Source: an uncultured Oscillospiraceae bacterium (GTDB lineage Bacteria; Bacillota; Clostridia; Oscillospirales; Ruminococcaceae). Taken from it: 47,577 bases of DNA. The stretch lies in NCBI GenBank assembly GCA_904397845.1, contig CAJFOX010000010.1:1-47577 (forward strand). Direction: 5' to 3'. The notes under the pieces were generated by a model that had not been told where the DNA came from, ran no database searches, and saw only the letters and a list, made by a program, of their open reading frames with translations. Of the stretch, positions 8,026-16,754 are shown piece by piece; position 1 is the first letter of the stretch; every line of letters starts with the position of its first letter. The position numbers and the translations under genes were made by a program.

Positions 8026-8664
8026 ATGGATTCGAAAATTATCGTTGTCTGGCACGGCCATTCCTGTTTTACCCTGTCCGCTGACGGGTACACCCTGGCG
8101 CTGGATCCTTATGACAACAGTCTGGACGGATATGCGCCGTTGCAGCTGAGTGCTAACGAGGTTCTTTGCAGCCATGGGCATCATGATCACGCGTGGCTGC
8201 CCGCCGTTACGCTGCTGGATCCGCCCGCCAGCTCTCCATTTCAAGTGCGTGCCATCCGTACCTGGCATGACGACTGCCAGGGGAGCCGACGGGGAGACAA
8301 CCTGGTTCATGTTATCCGGGCCTTTGGTAAAACGCTGGTCCATTGCGGCGACCTGGGGCATCTTTTGACCAAAGACCAAATCAGGCAGATCGGCACCTGC
8401 GATGTTTTAATGGTACCGGTGGGCGGATTCTATACCATCGACGCAGGACAGGCCCGCCAGGTCGCAGATCAGCTTTCGGCCTCCATCGTCATACCGATGC
8501 ATTACCGGTTCGAAGAATACGGCATTCCAGTCATCGGAGAAGTGGAAGAATTTTTGACCCTCGCAGGGAGCTATTCGGTTCATCGTTACCCGGGCAACAG
8601 CCTGACATTAGATCCTGATGCTGATACTCCCAAGCAGATTGCCGTTTTAACCTATCAAAAATAA
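8026..8664 (+). CDS. MBL-fold metallo-hydrolase (UPF0173-like)
   Basis: 212 residues with the metallo-beta-lactamase fold. Visible metal ligands are the SHGHHDH motif (H-x-H-x-D-H), His/Asp in VHCGDLGH and a distal His in PMHYRFE. The N-terminal WHGHSCFTL matches the small UPF0173/UlaG-like group, which has a minimal domain and unknown physiological substrates. The ATG follows AAAGGAGG by seven bases. Its stop lies 21 bases before the homocysteine methyltransferase gene, so the two are probably cotranscribed. Confidence 0.9.
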   Translation: MDSKIIVVWHGHSCFTLSADGYTLALDPYDNSLDGYAPLQLSANEVLCSHGHHDHAWLPAVTLLDPPASSPFQVRAIRTWHDDCQGSRRGDNLVHVIRAFGKTLVHCGDLGHLLTKDQIRQIGTCDVLMVPVGGFYTIDAGQARQVADQLSASIVIPMHYRFEEYGIPVIGEVEEFLTLAGSYSVHRYPGNSLTLDPDADTPKQIAVLTYQK

Positions 8665-8685
8665 TAAAATAAAGGAAATCTTGAT

Positions 8686-9627
8686 ATGAATCTGATTGAA
8701 AAATTTTTACAGGACCACAAAGTGCTTATCCTTGATGGCGCCATGGCTACCGAATTAGAGGGCAAAGGGCTGGACCTTAACGATGCGCTCTGGTCCGCAA
8801 AGGTGCTTACAGAACGGCCTGACGTCATCGAGCAGGTGCATTATGAATATTTCCAGGCGGGAGCAGATTGCGCCATGACTGCCAGCTACCAGGCGACCAT
8901 AGAGGGGTTTCTCCAAAAAGGGTATTCCCTTTCCCAAGCGGAAAAGTTTATTTCCGACTCAGTTTCCATCGCTGTAAAGGCGAGGGACCGGTTCTGGCAG
9001 GATCCGGAAAACCGGAAAGGTCGTCCCTATCCGCTGATCGTAGCCGCAGTAGGCCCTTACGGCGCGTATTTGGCCGACGGCAGCGAATACCGGGGCGACT
9101 ACGACATATCAGAGCAGGAACTGATGGATTTTCATCGGCGGCGCATGCAGCTTTTGCTGGAAGCGGGCGCGGATATTCTTGCCTGTGAAACTGTTCCCTG
9201 CTTATTCGAAGCGCAGGCAATGGCTAAAGTTGTTGGAGAATTTGATGGCGCCCTGTGTTGGGTCAGCTTCAGCTGCAACAGCGAAAGCACCATCTGTGAC
9301 GGCACATCTATCGCTGTCTGCGCCGCGGCCATGGACGTATTCCCACAGGTGGCGGCTGTCGGTATCAATTGCACGCCGCCGCACCTTCTGCCTTCCCTGA
9401 TCCGAGAGGTGCGCACTGCTTCCCAAAAGCCGGTTGCCGTATACCCAAATTCAGGAGAAGTGTACGACCCCATTACCAAAACCTGGAAGGGAACTTCTGA
9501 GGACGGCGGATTTGCTCTTGCTTCTAAAACCTGGTATGAAGCTGGCGCCCGGCTGATCGGCGGCTGTTGCCGCACCACGCCAGCAGATATTGCTCAGGTT
9601 TACAGCTGGGTAAAAGACCTACGATAA
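8686..9627 (+). CDS. mmuM: Homocysteine S-methyltransferase
   Basis: 313 residues, the full length of the single-domain zinc-dependent family that makes methionine from homocysteine with S-methylmethionine or S-adenosylmethionine as donor. The N-terminal LILDGAMATELE, the Cys of GINCTPP and the Cys pair of GGCCRTTP (three zinc ligands) are present. It is not a cobalamin-dependent MetH: there is no B12 or folate domain. AAAGGA lies upstream of the ATG. It follows the MBL-fold gene at 21 bases. Confidence 0.94.
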   Translation: MNLIEKFLQDHKVLILDGAMATELEGKGLDLNDALWSAKVLTERPDVIEQVHYEYFQAGADCAMTASYQATIEGFLQKGYSLSQAEKFISDSVSIAVKARDRFWQDPENRKGRPYPLIVAAVGPYGAYLADGSEYRGDYDISEQELMDFHRRRMQLLLEAGADILACETVPCLFEAQAMAKVVGEFDGALCWVSFSCNSESTICDGTSIAVCAAAMDVFPQVAAVGINCTPPHLLPSLIREVRTASQKPVAVYPNSGEVYDPITKTWKGTSEDGGFALASKTWYEAGARLIGGCCRTTPADIAQVYSWVKDLR

Positions 9628-9796
9628 AGTTCACCAGCTTTTCACATGGCCAGGAAAAAGTTTACCAATCATTCATTTTTTTCGGTTGCCCCCTGCCCGC
9701 CTTTGTGATAGAGTAGGAATGTATCATTTCGGTCGCTGTCCGCCGCAAGGGCAGCAAACGCCCTGGCCTTTGGCCATGGCCTATAGGAGTTTGCTC

Positions 9797-10879
9797 ATGA
9801 AAATTTGCAAGTCAGTCTTTTCCCTGTTTTTGGTCGCCGTCCTGATAATCGTATCGCTGACTGGATGCAATACGGATCCGGATGAGGCGCTGGTCAAAAA
9901 AATCACTGGCACCGATCCGGAAACCACCGTGTTGACCATTAACGGCTCGGATATCTCTGCGGAGCTGTATTATTATTGGCTTTCTATTATTTGCGAGGAT
10001 ACCGCCGCCTATTTTACTGACGGCATTCAGTGGGACCAAGTGCTTTATGACGATGTGACTGTTTCCGAGTATATCAAGGACACTACGCTGGATACGCTGA
10101 TCCAATATCAGATCGTTACCGACCTGGACAAAGAATATAACCTCCAGGACGAGGAGGAAGTCCAGGCTTATCTGGATGAAATGATTGCGAACAACATTGA
10201 GGGATTCGGCAGCGAAGAGGAATTTGAAAAAAGCTTGGCCAATTCCGGCGTCACCCGTGAAACGATTCTGTACCTATACGAAACGCAGTACCTTTACAGC
10301 GACCTGCAGGATAAGCTCTATGCCGCCGGCGGTCCGTTGGAGGTGACTGACGCCGATGTGCAGGCATATATTGACCAGCATTATGGTGCGGAGAACGGCA
10401 GTTACTCTGCCAAACACATTCTCCTCAAAACGGTGGATGATGCAGGGGATGCTCTGCCTGAGGACGAAATTGCACAGAAAAAAGCCCAGGCTGAGGATCT
10501 GTTGTCTCAGCTTCGCAGCAGCGATGATCCACAAACGTTGTTTGACCAGTTGATGGCCGAATACAATGAAGACACCGGCGAACCTTCTGAGGGATATACC
10601 TTTGGCCCCGGAGAGATGGTGGATGAGTTTTACGAGGGCACTGCGGCACTGGAAGAGTACGAGATCAGCGACCTGGTGGAAAGCCAGTTCGGCTATCATA
10701 TCATCATGCGCCTTCCCAGCGAAATTCCCACTGTAGAAGAAACCAAAGAAGCCTATGCATTGGAACTGTTTAGCACCATGTTCCAGGAACGGGTAACCAG
10801 TGCAAAGGTAGAATATGTCCAGGACATCACACTGATGGAGCCAGAGGAATACTATACTGAATACGTCAGCGTGGAATAA
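9797..10879 (+). CDS. Parvulin-type (PpiC/PrsA-like) peptidyl-prolyl isomerase lipoprotein
   Basis: 360 residues. A lipoprotein signal peptide runs to the lipobox LTGC (cleavage before Cys near residue 23). A SurA/PrsA-like helical region follows, and a PpiC rotamase domain spans about residues 205-315, starting at YSAKHILL and ending at the FGYHIIMRL signature. It should be anchored outside the membrane and help fold secreted proteins, as PrsA does. Acidic residues dominate. ATG 9797 has TAGGAG ten bases upstream; an earlier in-frame start near 9686 lacks a ribosome site. A TTGCCC/TAGAGT pair at 9686-9714 is a possible promoter. Confidence 0.92.
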   Translation: MKICKSVFSLFLVAVLIIVSLTGCNTDPDEALVKKITGTDPETTVLTINGSDISAELYYYWLSIICEDTAAYFTDGIQWDQVLYDDVTVSEYIKDTTLDTLIQYQIVTDLDKEYNLQDEEEVQAYLDEMIANNIEGFGSEEEFEKSLANSGVTRETILYLYETQYLYSDLQDKLYAAGGPLEVTDADVQAYIDQHYGAENGSYSAKHILLKTVDDAGDALPEDEIAQKKAQAEDLLSQLRSSDDPQTLFDQLMAEYNEDTGEPSEGYTFGPGEMVDEFYEGTAALEEYEISDLVESQFGYHIIMRLPSEIPTVEETKEAYALELFSTMFQERVTSAKVEYVQDITLMEPEEYYTEYVSVE

Positions 10880-10892
10880 AACATTTTCTGCC

Positions 10893-10929
10893 AAAGAAGG
10901 GACGGATGTAATCCGCCCCTTCTTTTTTT
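10893..10929 (+). terminator. Terminator of the PpiC lipoprotein gene
   Basis: AAGAAGGG-A-CGGAT, loop GTA, ATCCG-C-CCCTTCTT with one internal mismatch, followed by a T-run. The stretch from here to 11077 holds no gene. Confidence 0.85.
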
Positions 10930-11077
10930 GAGTGGAGACTTTAAAGTATCCTTTCCTATTGCACAAGCTTTTTCTCCTATTGGCAGGGATACAAAGCAGC
11001 GACAGGCCGACGTTGCAGTTAACCTCCAGAATATTTCCCCCTAAAAGCGGAGGTTCCTTCTCTTTTCGAAAAAAACA

Positions 11078-11848
11078 TTATCGGCTGTTTTGATCTTTAT
11101 GCTCCCAATCCTGCGCATTTCTTTCTTTTACCGTCAGAGATACGCCATAGCTGCATACCCATGCCGGAAAATAGCCCACCCGGCAGGCAGTGCGCTGGGA
11201 AGCCAGATTGCTGCTGGACGTTCCATAATAGGGAATTTTTCCCTGCTGAAGCACTGCGAAAGAAAGATGGGAAACCAAAGATGCCGCCAGCCCATTGCCC
11301 CTCCAATCCGGTAGAACATCTACCCCCACCTGCCAGAGCATGCCGCAGTCGGCACTGGCACCTGCCATGCCAACCAGACACTCTCCCGACCAGGCCGAAA
11401 CCGCCAGCACATCTGGCCGCAGCCCGTTGAGATCATATCCCAGAGCATTGGAAAAGCCGGGGATTTCATACAGATTTTTCATCTGTTCTCTGCCGCTCCA
11501 TTTCAGATCTATGCCGGGAGGAGGGGAAAGAGGCCGCAACCGGTCTGGATCTGGCAGAAAATAATGGCCCAGGCTACGCAGAAACGGTTGAGACCACAGG
11601 GAGTCCCGATCCAACGCGCCTAACTTTTGCTGCAATTGAGGCAGCAAGAAATCGGATACACTGACGACTGTACCGATTCCAAAGGTGGCCATATCGAAAG
11701 CCACTTCCCGGCGTGGAAACGGTCTCCGGCCGGGCAGATCAGCAGCGGGACAAAAGAAAATCCCTGGCCGGTCAAAATTTTCCGGTTTGCAGTTCAGGTC
11801 CACCGCCAGCTGTTTTTTTGCTTCCTGCACGATCTGTTTCTGATTCAT
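11078..11848 (-). CDS. GNAT-family N-acetyltransferase
   Basis: 256 residues. The C-terminal half has the GNAT core: a GVDVLPDWRGNGLAASLVSHL stretch is the acetyl-CoA pyrophosphate loop (R-G-N-G-L-A) plus helix. The N-terminal ~120 residues are a separate domain seen in some clostridial GNAT proteins, and I cannot name an acceptor substrate. ATG 11848 is preceded by AGGAG. The first 77 bases overlap the 3' end of the DNA glycosylase gene in another frame, an unusually long overlap that suggests tight coupling. Confidence 0.82.
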   Translation of the reverse strand: MNQKQIVQEAKKQLAVDLNCKPENFDRPGIFFCPAADLPGRRPFPRREVAFDMATFGIGTVVSVSDFLLPQLQQKLGALDRDSLWSQPFLRSLGHYFLPDPDRLRPLSPPPGIDLKWSGREQMKNLYEIPGFSNALGYDLNGLRPDVLAVSAWSGECLVGMAGASADCGMLWQVGVDVLPDWRGNGLAASLVSHLSFAVLQQGKIPYYGTSSSNLASQRTACRVGYFPAWVCSYGVSLTVKERNAQDWEHKDQNSR

Positions 11849-12353
11849 CTTTTTTCTCCTGACAATAAGGTAAAATCGCACGGTAAGCCCGCTCCAGCTC
11901 CATCAACGTGCAAGCGCAGTTGGCAGGGCTGGTAGAAGGCAGTAAAAAAGCTTTTTTCCCCGTTCGGGGCAGACAGAAGCGATTATAAAGGTCGTATGCT
12001 TTTCGGCCAGTTGTAAAAACTGCTTCAACGGGAGCAAATTGCAAAATCTTTTCTACCGGATTCGCCTTTGGCTCTCGGATGCTGCCATCCGAAGCGCCGG
12101 ATATCACGCAGGAAGCTAGTACATCCCATAAGGCGATGTGATGCCGAAGGCAAAATTCCCGCCGTTGCGCTGTCCCCGCTGGAACAGGTTCTTCCAATAT
12201 CCGTGCCAGAACCGTCCAAAAGCGATTGCGGGGATGGGCGTAGTAAAATCCGGTTTCCCGGGATTTGGGAGACGGCATTGTCCCTAAAAAGAGCACGCGG
12301 GAATCCTGATCATAAACCGGTGGCAACGGATGGCACACCCGTTTTGCTTCCAT
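11772..12353 (-). CDS. Mug-like uracil/hypoxanthine DNA glycosylase
   Basis: 193 residues of the uracil-DNA glycosylase superfamily, closest in pattern to the family 6 hypoxanthine-DNA glycosylases: VLFLGTMPSPKSRETGFYY and HPRNRFW form the first active-site region, and LLPSTSPAN the second. It excises deaminated bases, starting base excision repair. ATG 12353 lies next to the stop of the upstream acetyltransferase gene, with GGAGG seven bases before. The C-terminal ~25 residues, which overlap the downstream GNAT start, are charged and probably a dispensable tail. Confidence 0.88.
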   Translation of the reverse strand: MEAKRVCHPLPPVYDQDSRVLFLGTMPSPKSRETGFYYAHPRNRFWTVLARILEEPVPAGTAQRREFCLRHHIALWDVLASCVISGASDGSIREPKANPVEKILQFAPVEAVFTTGRKAYDLYNRFCLPRTGKKAFLLPSTSPANCACTLMELERAYRAILPYCQEKKDESETDRAGSKKTAGGGPELQTGKF

Positions 12354-12355
12354 CT

Positions 12356-12799
12356 TCAGTCCTCCAAATCCTTGATAAAACAGATAATGCGCCCTGCTTC
12401 CAAAAAACCGCTGTGCAGATGAAACTGCCGGCTTTCCCGGTTTTCCAATGCGCAATCGGAACCCATTTCACGGCAGCCTTTTTGCCGGCTCCACTTTTCA
12501 CATTCTGCCAGCAGCGCTTTTGCCAGGCCCCTTCCCCGATAGCCGGTCAGCACAAAAATCCCTTCCAGATACCCAGTCGGAGAAGTGGAGGAACCCTCCA
12601 CATAATCCCTTCGCAAGCCGCATTGGGCAAATCCCGCCAATACGTTCCCCTCGTATGCGAAAAAAACGGCAGCATCCGGATTTTGAAGCAGCGCCTGAAA
12701 TTCCTGCTCTAATTCCTCTTTTGGATGGGAGGGCCATAGCAGCAGCGCCATAGACGCCGCTTCTCCCCATTGATCCGCCTTTGCCCGTCTGATGTCCAT
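12356..12799 (-). CDS. Aminoglycoside 6'-N-acetyltransferase-like GNAT protein
   Basis: 147 residues, the standard length of AAC(6')-I enzymes, which acetylate the 6'-amino group of aminoglycosides. Family landmarks are all visible: LWPSH near residues 21-25, RDYVEG at 64-69, GYLEGIFV at 76-83, the acetyl-CoA loop YRGRGLA at 87-93, a KGCREMGSD-like strand and a final GFLEAGRIICF. ATG 12799 follows AAAGGAG. It lies inside a housekeeping-type operon with a DNA glycosylase rather than on a mobile element, so it looks chromosomal and intrinsic; actual resistance is unproven and the natural substrate may differ. Confidence 0.8.
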   Translation of the reverse strand: MDIRRAKADQWGEAASMALLLWPSHPKEELEQEFQALLQNPDAAVFFAYEGNVLAGFAQCGLRRDYVEGSSTSPTGYLEGIFVLTGYRGRGLAKALLAECEKWSRQKGCREMGSDCALENRESRQFHLHSGFLEAGRIICFIKDLED

Positions 12800-12846
12800 T
12801 TGATCACTCCTTTTGACATATTTTTGCATAATATTACAAATTGTAT

Positions 12847-13743
12847 TTAAAATAAGGAAAGCTGCGGCTCCTCATAGCCGGCCCGAATGATGGAAATGAT
12901 TTTGGGCATCCGGTATTCTACCTCGCATTCCCTGCAGGTTCTGACAAACTCCTCCCATAATAATTCTGCCAGAGGAGAATTGCAACCATAGTCGTATCCA
13001 TACGTTTTCCGATATCGGGCAGACAGGCCGGGAAAAATCTGATCCAGCTGCTTATAAAAATACTCCCGCTGGCGATCACGCATCGTCAGGCCAAACATCT
13101 TGTTTCCGCCGTTAAACACATATTTCACCCCCGCCCGCGCTGCCTTCTGGACAATTTCCCGGATATTTTGAGGATCGTCCGTAATCCAGGGCAGAACAGG
13201 CATCAGCAATACTCCAGTAGTAATGCCGGCGCCAGACAACGCTCGCAGTGCCTCAAAGCGCCGGGAGGATGGTGGCGCAAAAGGTTCTATCTTTTCACTC
13301 AGCATATCTCCGGCTGTGGTGATCGTAATGTGAACTGCCACTGGACTCTGGGACCGGATGCGCTGCAAAATGGGTATATCCCGCACCACCAAATCCGATT
13401 TGGTGGCTATGACGACGCCAAATCCATACCTTGCGATCTTTTCCAGCGCCTGCTGGGTCAGACATTCCGCCTTTTCAAAAGGGTTATAGGGGTCGCTCAT
13501 AGAACCGGTATGGATGATGCCGACACGGCGCCTGGCCCGAAGTTCCCGTTCCAGAAGATACAATGCATCTTTTTTGGCACGCACCCGGTCAAACTCCTGT
13601 ATCCCATAACATTCACTGCGGCTGTCACAGTAAATGCAGCCATGGCAGCAACCGCGATACAGGTTCATATTGTAATGGCAACCAAACCACTCTCTTTGCT
13701 CCCGATAGCCGGAAAGAATGGTTTTCGCCGGGATGTATTCCAT
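12847..13743 (-). CDS. Spore-photoproduct-lyase-like radical SAM protein
   Basis: 298 residues. The radical SAM cluster motif C-x3-C-x2-C is present in RGCCHGCIYCDSRS, following the NLYRGC lead-in typical of the SplB/Rv2578c-like group. Later TKSDL and TITTAGD segments fit the SAM-binding barrel. Members of this group are often annotated as DNA repair photolyases, but most, including this one, have no shown activity. Its start is only 12 bases after the stop of the DUF5131 gene, so the two are cotranscribed. Confidence 0.88.
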   Translation of the reverse strand: MEYIPAKTILSGYREQREWFGCHYNMNLYRGCCHGCIYCDSRSECYGIQEFDRVRAKKDALYLLERELRARRRVGIIHTGSMSDPYNPFEKAECLTQQALEKIARYGFGVVIATKSDLVVRDIPILQRIRSQSPVAVHITITTAGDMLSEKIEPFAPPSSRRFEALRALSGAGITTGVLLMPVLPWITDDPQNIREIVQKAARAGVKYVFNGGNKMFGLTMRDRQREYFYKQLDQIFPGLSARYRKTYGYDYGCNSPLAELLWEEFVRTCRECEVEYRMPKIISIIRAGYEEPQLSLF

Positions 13744-13755
13744 ATCCGCCCCCCT

Positions 13756-14487
13756 TTACAGGTAATCCAGCCCCGCTTTTTTTGCCTGGCTATGCTGAAA
13801 TTTCCGGGGAATCCAGTAAACTCTACCGTCCCGCTCAAAACGCGCCCCAGTCTGCATAAAACGAAAGGGTATTCCGCGCAGCATGCATTGACGGCGCAGG
13901 TCCAATATCCATTCATAACGGCATAACCGCGCTTCGCTTCCAGATTCGCCCCCTACCGTAAGCCGATCCACCCAGTCCCCCAGATAAGGGGACAAATCGA
14001 TCGGCCCCAACAGAGGGGAACAAACCAGCTGCTTGTGGCAGATCGGTGCCGCGCGGTAAAAAGGCAGCCGGAAATCCGCCTGATCCTGATTTTCTATGGT
14101 ACAGCAAATCGTAACATTTGGATATCCCTTTCCCCAATCAGGTGGAATACATTGGCCGAACCGGTGGATTCGCTTGGTAATCATGAGAAAATGGAGATCC
14201 TGCCGCTGTGCGATCATCTGCCAGGCAGCCTCCCTCCATGGATCCGCATCCTCCAGAAAAAAATCAGAGGTAAAGCAGGTATAGACTTCTTCGCCTGAAG
14301 GGATTTTATAGCTTCCATCCCGGTTTTTTCGCACTGGAAGATCGAAATCCCGATTCTTGTGTACGGCATCCGATATGCGGCCATAATGGCTATCCATCCG
14401 GAATACATAACAGTGACGGCAGCCCTCGCTGATCCGGTGGCAGCCGTGCCATGGGTTCCAGCCTGCCAAAAGCACCGCCTCCCTCAT
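13756..14487 (-). CDS. DUF5131 protein (phage Gp37/Gp68-like)
   Basis: 243 residues of the DUF5131 family. The N-terminus WNPWHGCHRISEGCRHCY resembles a radical-SAM-like cysteine cluster (Cys-His-x6-Cys-x2-Cys), and the family is usually viewed as a divergent SAM-barrel. Other landmarks are FTSDFFLED, FLMITKR and GGESGSEARLC. The function is unknown. It is the first gene of a minus-strand run followed by the SPL-like radical SAM gene, which hints that the two work on the same substrate. Confidence 0.85.
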   Translation of the reverse strand: MREAVLLAGWNPWHGCHRISEGCRHCYVFRMDSHYGRISDAVHKNRDFDLPVRKNRDGSYKIPSGEEVYTCFTSDFFLEDADPWREAAWQMIAQRQDLHFLMITKRIHRFGQCIPPDWGKGYPNVTICCTIENQDQADFRLPFYRAAPICHKQLVCSPLLGPIDLSPYLGDWVDRLTVGGESGSEARLCRYEWILDLRRQCMLRGIPFRFMQTGARFERDGRVYWIPRKFQHSQAKKAGLDYL

Positions 14488-14588
14488 AAAGATGTTTTCT
14501 TCCTCTTCGATTTATGCTAAAATAGGCAAAGACGATTCTGCAACATTCATCTGGCGGATCGCGTTTTTATAGAAAAGGACGTTTTGCC

Positions 14589-15545
14589 ATGCCCTATTTT
14601 ATTTTTATCGTCAATCCTGCGGCAGGCAAGGGGTTGCATACCGAAAGCCTGTGCGCTAAAATACACCGCTATTTTTCTGCACGCAATATGGGCTTTGAGA
14701 TTCACCTTACCACCGGCCCGCAGGACGCCCTTCAATTTGTCCAATCCTACCCACGGCAAAAAGAAGGCGCACAAATCTGCTTTGTTGCATGCGGCGGCGA
14801 CGGAACGCTTCATGAAGTCGTAAACGGTGCAGCAAAAAGGTCAGATTGTACCGTCGCCGTAATCCCCTGCGGATCGGGAAACGATTATGTGAAAAATTTT
14901 GGCAGCGCCGACGCCTTCACCGATCTGGAGCGGCTGGTGCAGGGAGCCCCCCGCCCGGTAGATCTTCTGGACTGCTCTGGCGAGTATGCTGTCAACCTGT
15001 GCAACATCGGATTTGACGCAAGGGTGGCTCACCACATGTCCAAATTCAAACGAATTCCATTTGTTTCCGGGCCCCTGGCCTATACTTTATCCCTGTTATT
15101 TTGCATCTTAGGACCAATCAGCAGTACCATGGCCATCTCCTGCCATGGTAGAGAAACAGTGGTGGAAAAGTTGGTCCTGGCTGTGATTGCCAATGGGTTT
15201 TGTTATGGCGGCGGGTATTATCCTGTACCAGAAGCCTGCACAGCCGACGGCGTGATGGAATTTTGCGGCATACGCAAAATGTCGCGGTTTCAGATGTCCC
15301 GCTTTATCCATATTTATCAAAAGGGCCTGCATCTGAATAACCCCCGGCTGGCTACAAAAATCCTGTACCAAAAAGGGCAGGTTCTTACCATCCGCAGCAA
15401 GCATCCCCTGGTCGTCTGTCTGGATGGAGAAATCCGAAAGAAAAGAGAGCTTTCGGTCCGGCTGATTCCTTCCGCACTATCCTTCTGGCTTCCGGAAGGG
15501 GCTGTCCCCGCCAATCTCCCACCAGCCGGCATTGTTCAAAGCTGA
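14589..15545 (+). CDS. Diacylglycerol/lipid kinase family protein (DagK/YegS-like)
   Basis: 318 residues. The diacylglycerol kinase catalytic domain is evident: VNPAAGKG at the N-terminus, the nucleotide-binding GGDGTLHEVVNG, and PCGSGNDYVKNFG. The C-terminal beta-rich domain follows. It should phosphorylate diacylglycerol or a related lipid at the membrane, feeding phosphatidic acid back into phospholipid synthesis. The 3' end overlaps the convergent VanZ-like gene by about ten bases. A TAAAAT box lies about 65 bases upstream of the start without a clear -35. Confidence 0.92.
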   Translation: MPYFIFIVNPAAGKGLHTESLCAKIHRYFSARNMGFEIHLTTGPQDALQFVQSYPRQKEGAQICFVACGGDGTLHEVVNGAAKRSDCTVAVIPCGSGNDYVKNFGSADAFTDLERLVQGAPRPVDLLDCSGEYAVNLCNIGFDARVAHHMSKFKRIPFVSGPLAYTLSLLFCILGPISSTMAISCHGRETVVEKLVLAVIANGFCYGGGYYPVPEACTADGVMEFCGIRKMSRFQMSRFIHIYQKGLHLNNPRLATKILYQKGQVLTIRSKHPLVVCLDGEIRKKRELSVRLIPSALSFWLPEGAVPANLPPAGIVQS

Positions 15546-16084
15546 CCCCTTCCTTTTACATCCCGCCTGGCGGCCGCATAAGCGGCCGCTTTCTGGTATA
15601 ACAATCCCACTGCCCAGGCCAGCAGAATTCCCGCCGCCACACCAGCGCTGTCCAGAAGTACGTCCCGCAGCTGGCCGCTTCTCCCCGGCACAAACAATTG
15701 ATGGATTTCATCGCTGGCCGCATAGAGCGTGCCCACCACCCAGGCCCATCCGGCTTTCATGGGGCGGCTCCAATGGAAAAGAAGGAAGTCCCCATACAAC
15801 AGCGCTCCCAATCCGCCATAAACCAAAAAGTGGGCTGCTTTTCGCACCCAGAACTGAACGCTTTCTATCCAGGCGGCCTGCGCTTCGGTAGAAAGCTCGG
15901 AAAATCCTGGCCAAAACCAGAACGCTGCATGAAAGGCAGTCTGGCCGCTCAGTTGGGAGGAATCGGACGCATTTTGCGCCGAAAAAACAAAAATCATCCC
16001 CATCCATAAAATGGTCAGTATCCAGCAAATAAGGTTCTTCCAGCGGGATACACGCTTATCTTTCTGTCTCAACGGCCTCATCCT
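15536..16084 (-). CDS. VanZ-like family membrane protein
   Basis: About 182 residues with four to five membrane segments and the VanZ family signatures VRKAAHFLVYGGLG and DEIHQLFVPGRSG. VanZ itself gives low-level teicoplanin resistance; the family role is unknown. ATG 16084 overlaps the upstream helix-hairpin-helix gene by 29 bases. A GTG at 16054, just after that gene's stop and with an AGAAAG site, is an equally plausible start. A perfect 8-bp hairpin (15570-15589) lies in the codons for the Ala-rich C-terminus. Confidence 0.85.
   Translation of the reverse strand, partial: RMRPLRQKDKRVSRWKNLICWILTILWMGMIFVFSAQNASDSSQLSGQTAFHAAFWFWPGFSELSTEAQAAWIESVQFWVRKAAHFLVYGGLGALLYGDFLLFHWSRPMKAGWAWVVGTLYAASDEIHQLFVPGRSGQLRDVLLDSAGVAAGILLAWAVGLLYQKAAAYAAARRDVKGRGQL
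15570..15589. repeat. GCGGCCGC-ATAA-GCGGCCGC hairpin inside the VanZ-like gene
   Basis: Two copies of the 8-base palindrome GCGGCCGC around ATAA form a perfect stem-loop just beyond the stop of the lipid kinase gene. It is followed on the plus strand by only three Ts. It may help end lipid kinase transcription in the absence of a classic terminator. Confidence 0.45.
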
Positions 16085-16322
16085 TCCAGTTCCACCATTT
16101 GCACTTTTCCGGATCCGGGTCCGGCGTTTGGGCAAAATACACGGCACAGCGGTAGACATACAGCACACAGCGGTCCTGATAGCCATGCTGTCTGCAGTCC
16201 CGGTCATATAATTCCTGCGGATCCTGTCCTCGCAGATCCTCCACCCAACGAATTCCCAAAGACTCCAGATGTGCCGCCATATTTTTGCCGACACCGGGGA
16301 TACGCCGCAAAGGGGTGTTCAT
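16056..16322 (-). CDS. Helix-hairpin-helix protein (Cdd1-like)
   Basis: 88 residues. LRRIPGVGKNMAAHLESLGI is a helix-hairpin-helix DNA-binding motif; the rest matches the short Cdd1 ('pathogenicity locus') family with conserved Cys, Trp and Tyr residues. The function is unknown; non-specific nucleic acid binding is the safest reading. Its ATG overlaps the stop of the Spx/ArsC-like gene by four bases (ATGA), so the two are coupled. Confidence 0.82.
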   Translation of the reverse strand: MNTPLRRIPGVGKNMAAHLESLGIRWVEDLRGQDPQELYDRDCRQHGYQDRCVLYVYRCAVYFAQTPDPDPEKCKWWNWKDEAVETER

Positions 16323-16672
16323 TTATTTTTCAACTCCTCCCATTCCTTTTCCCGAAAACCGACGAATACCCTCTCCCCATCCAAAAGGATCGGCCGCTTG
16401 ACCAGCATGCCGTCGCTGGCCAGCAACGCATACTGCTCTTCCGTGTTCATGGAAGGAAGCTTATCCTTAAGCCCCATTTTTTGATATAAAAGGCCGCTGG
16501 TATTGAAAAAACGCTTGATTGGCAATCCGCTTTTCTCATGCCACAGCTTGAGTTCCTCCCTGGTTGGATTTTGCTCCTTGATGTGACGCCGTTCAAAGGA
16601 AAAACCGTTTTTCTCCAGCCATTTGGCTGCTTTCTGACAGGTTGCACATTTTGGATATTCAATCAACAACAT
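16319..16672 (-). CDS. Spx/ArsC-like thioredoxin-fold protein (YusI-like)
   Basis: 117 residues, the usual length of the ArsC/Spx/MgsR family. The C-x2-C motif is in KCATCQKA, followed by the helix WLEKNGFSF and the RPILLDG region. It may be a redox protein or a transcription modulator; arsenate reduction is unlikely to be assigned safely because no ars genes are near. ATG 16672 follows GGAGG by seven bases. It is first in a short run with the helix-hairpin-helix and VanZ-like genes. Confidence 0.85.
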   Translation of the reverse strand: MLLIEYPKCATCQKAAKWLEKNGFSFERRHIKEQNPTREELKLWHEKSGLPIKRFFNTSGLLYQKMGLKDKLPSMNTEEQYALLASDGMLVKRPILLDGERVFVGFREKEWEELKNK

Positions 16673-16754
16673 AAATTTCCTCCTGCTGGTACAATTCATT
16701 TTTTCTATTGTACCACACGCGGCTCCGAAAAAAAACAGATACGCCAATAGCCTT

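Noticed and set aside
13168-13926. 252-codon plus-strand frame
   Set aside because: Antisense to the SPL-like radical SAM and DUF5131 genes; composition is that of a reverse-strand shadow.
16319-16672. Arsenate reductase assignment for the C-x2-C thioredoxin-fold protein
   Set aside because: The fold is shared with Spx/MgsR/YusI and no arsenic genes are nearby.
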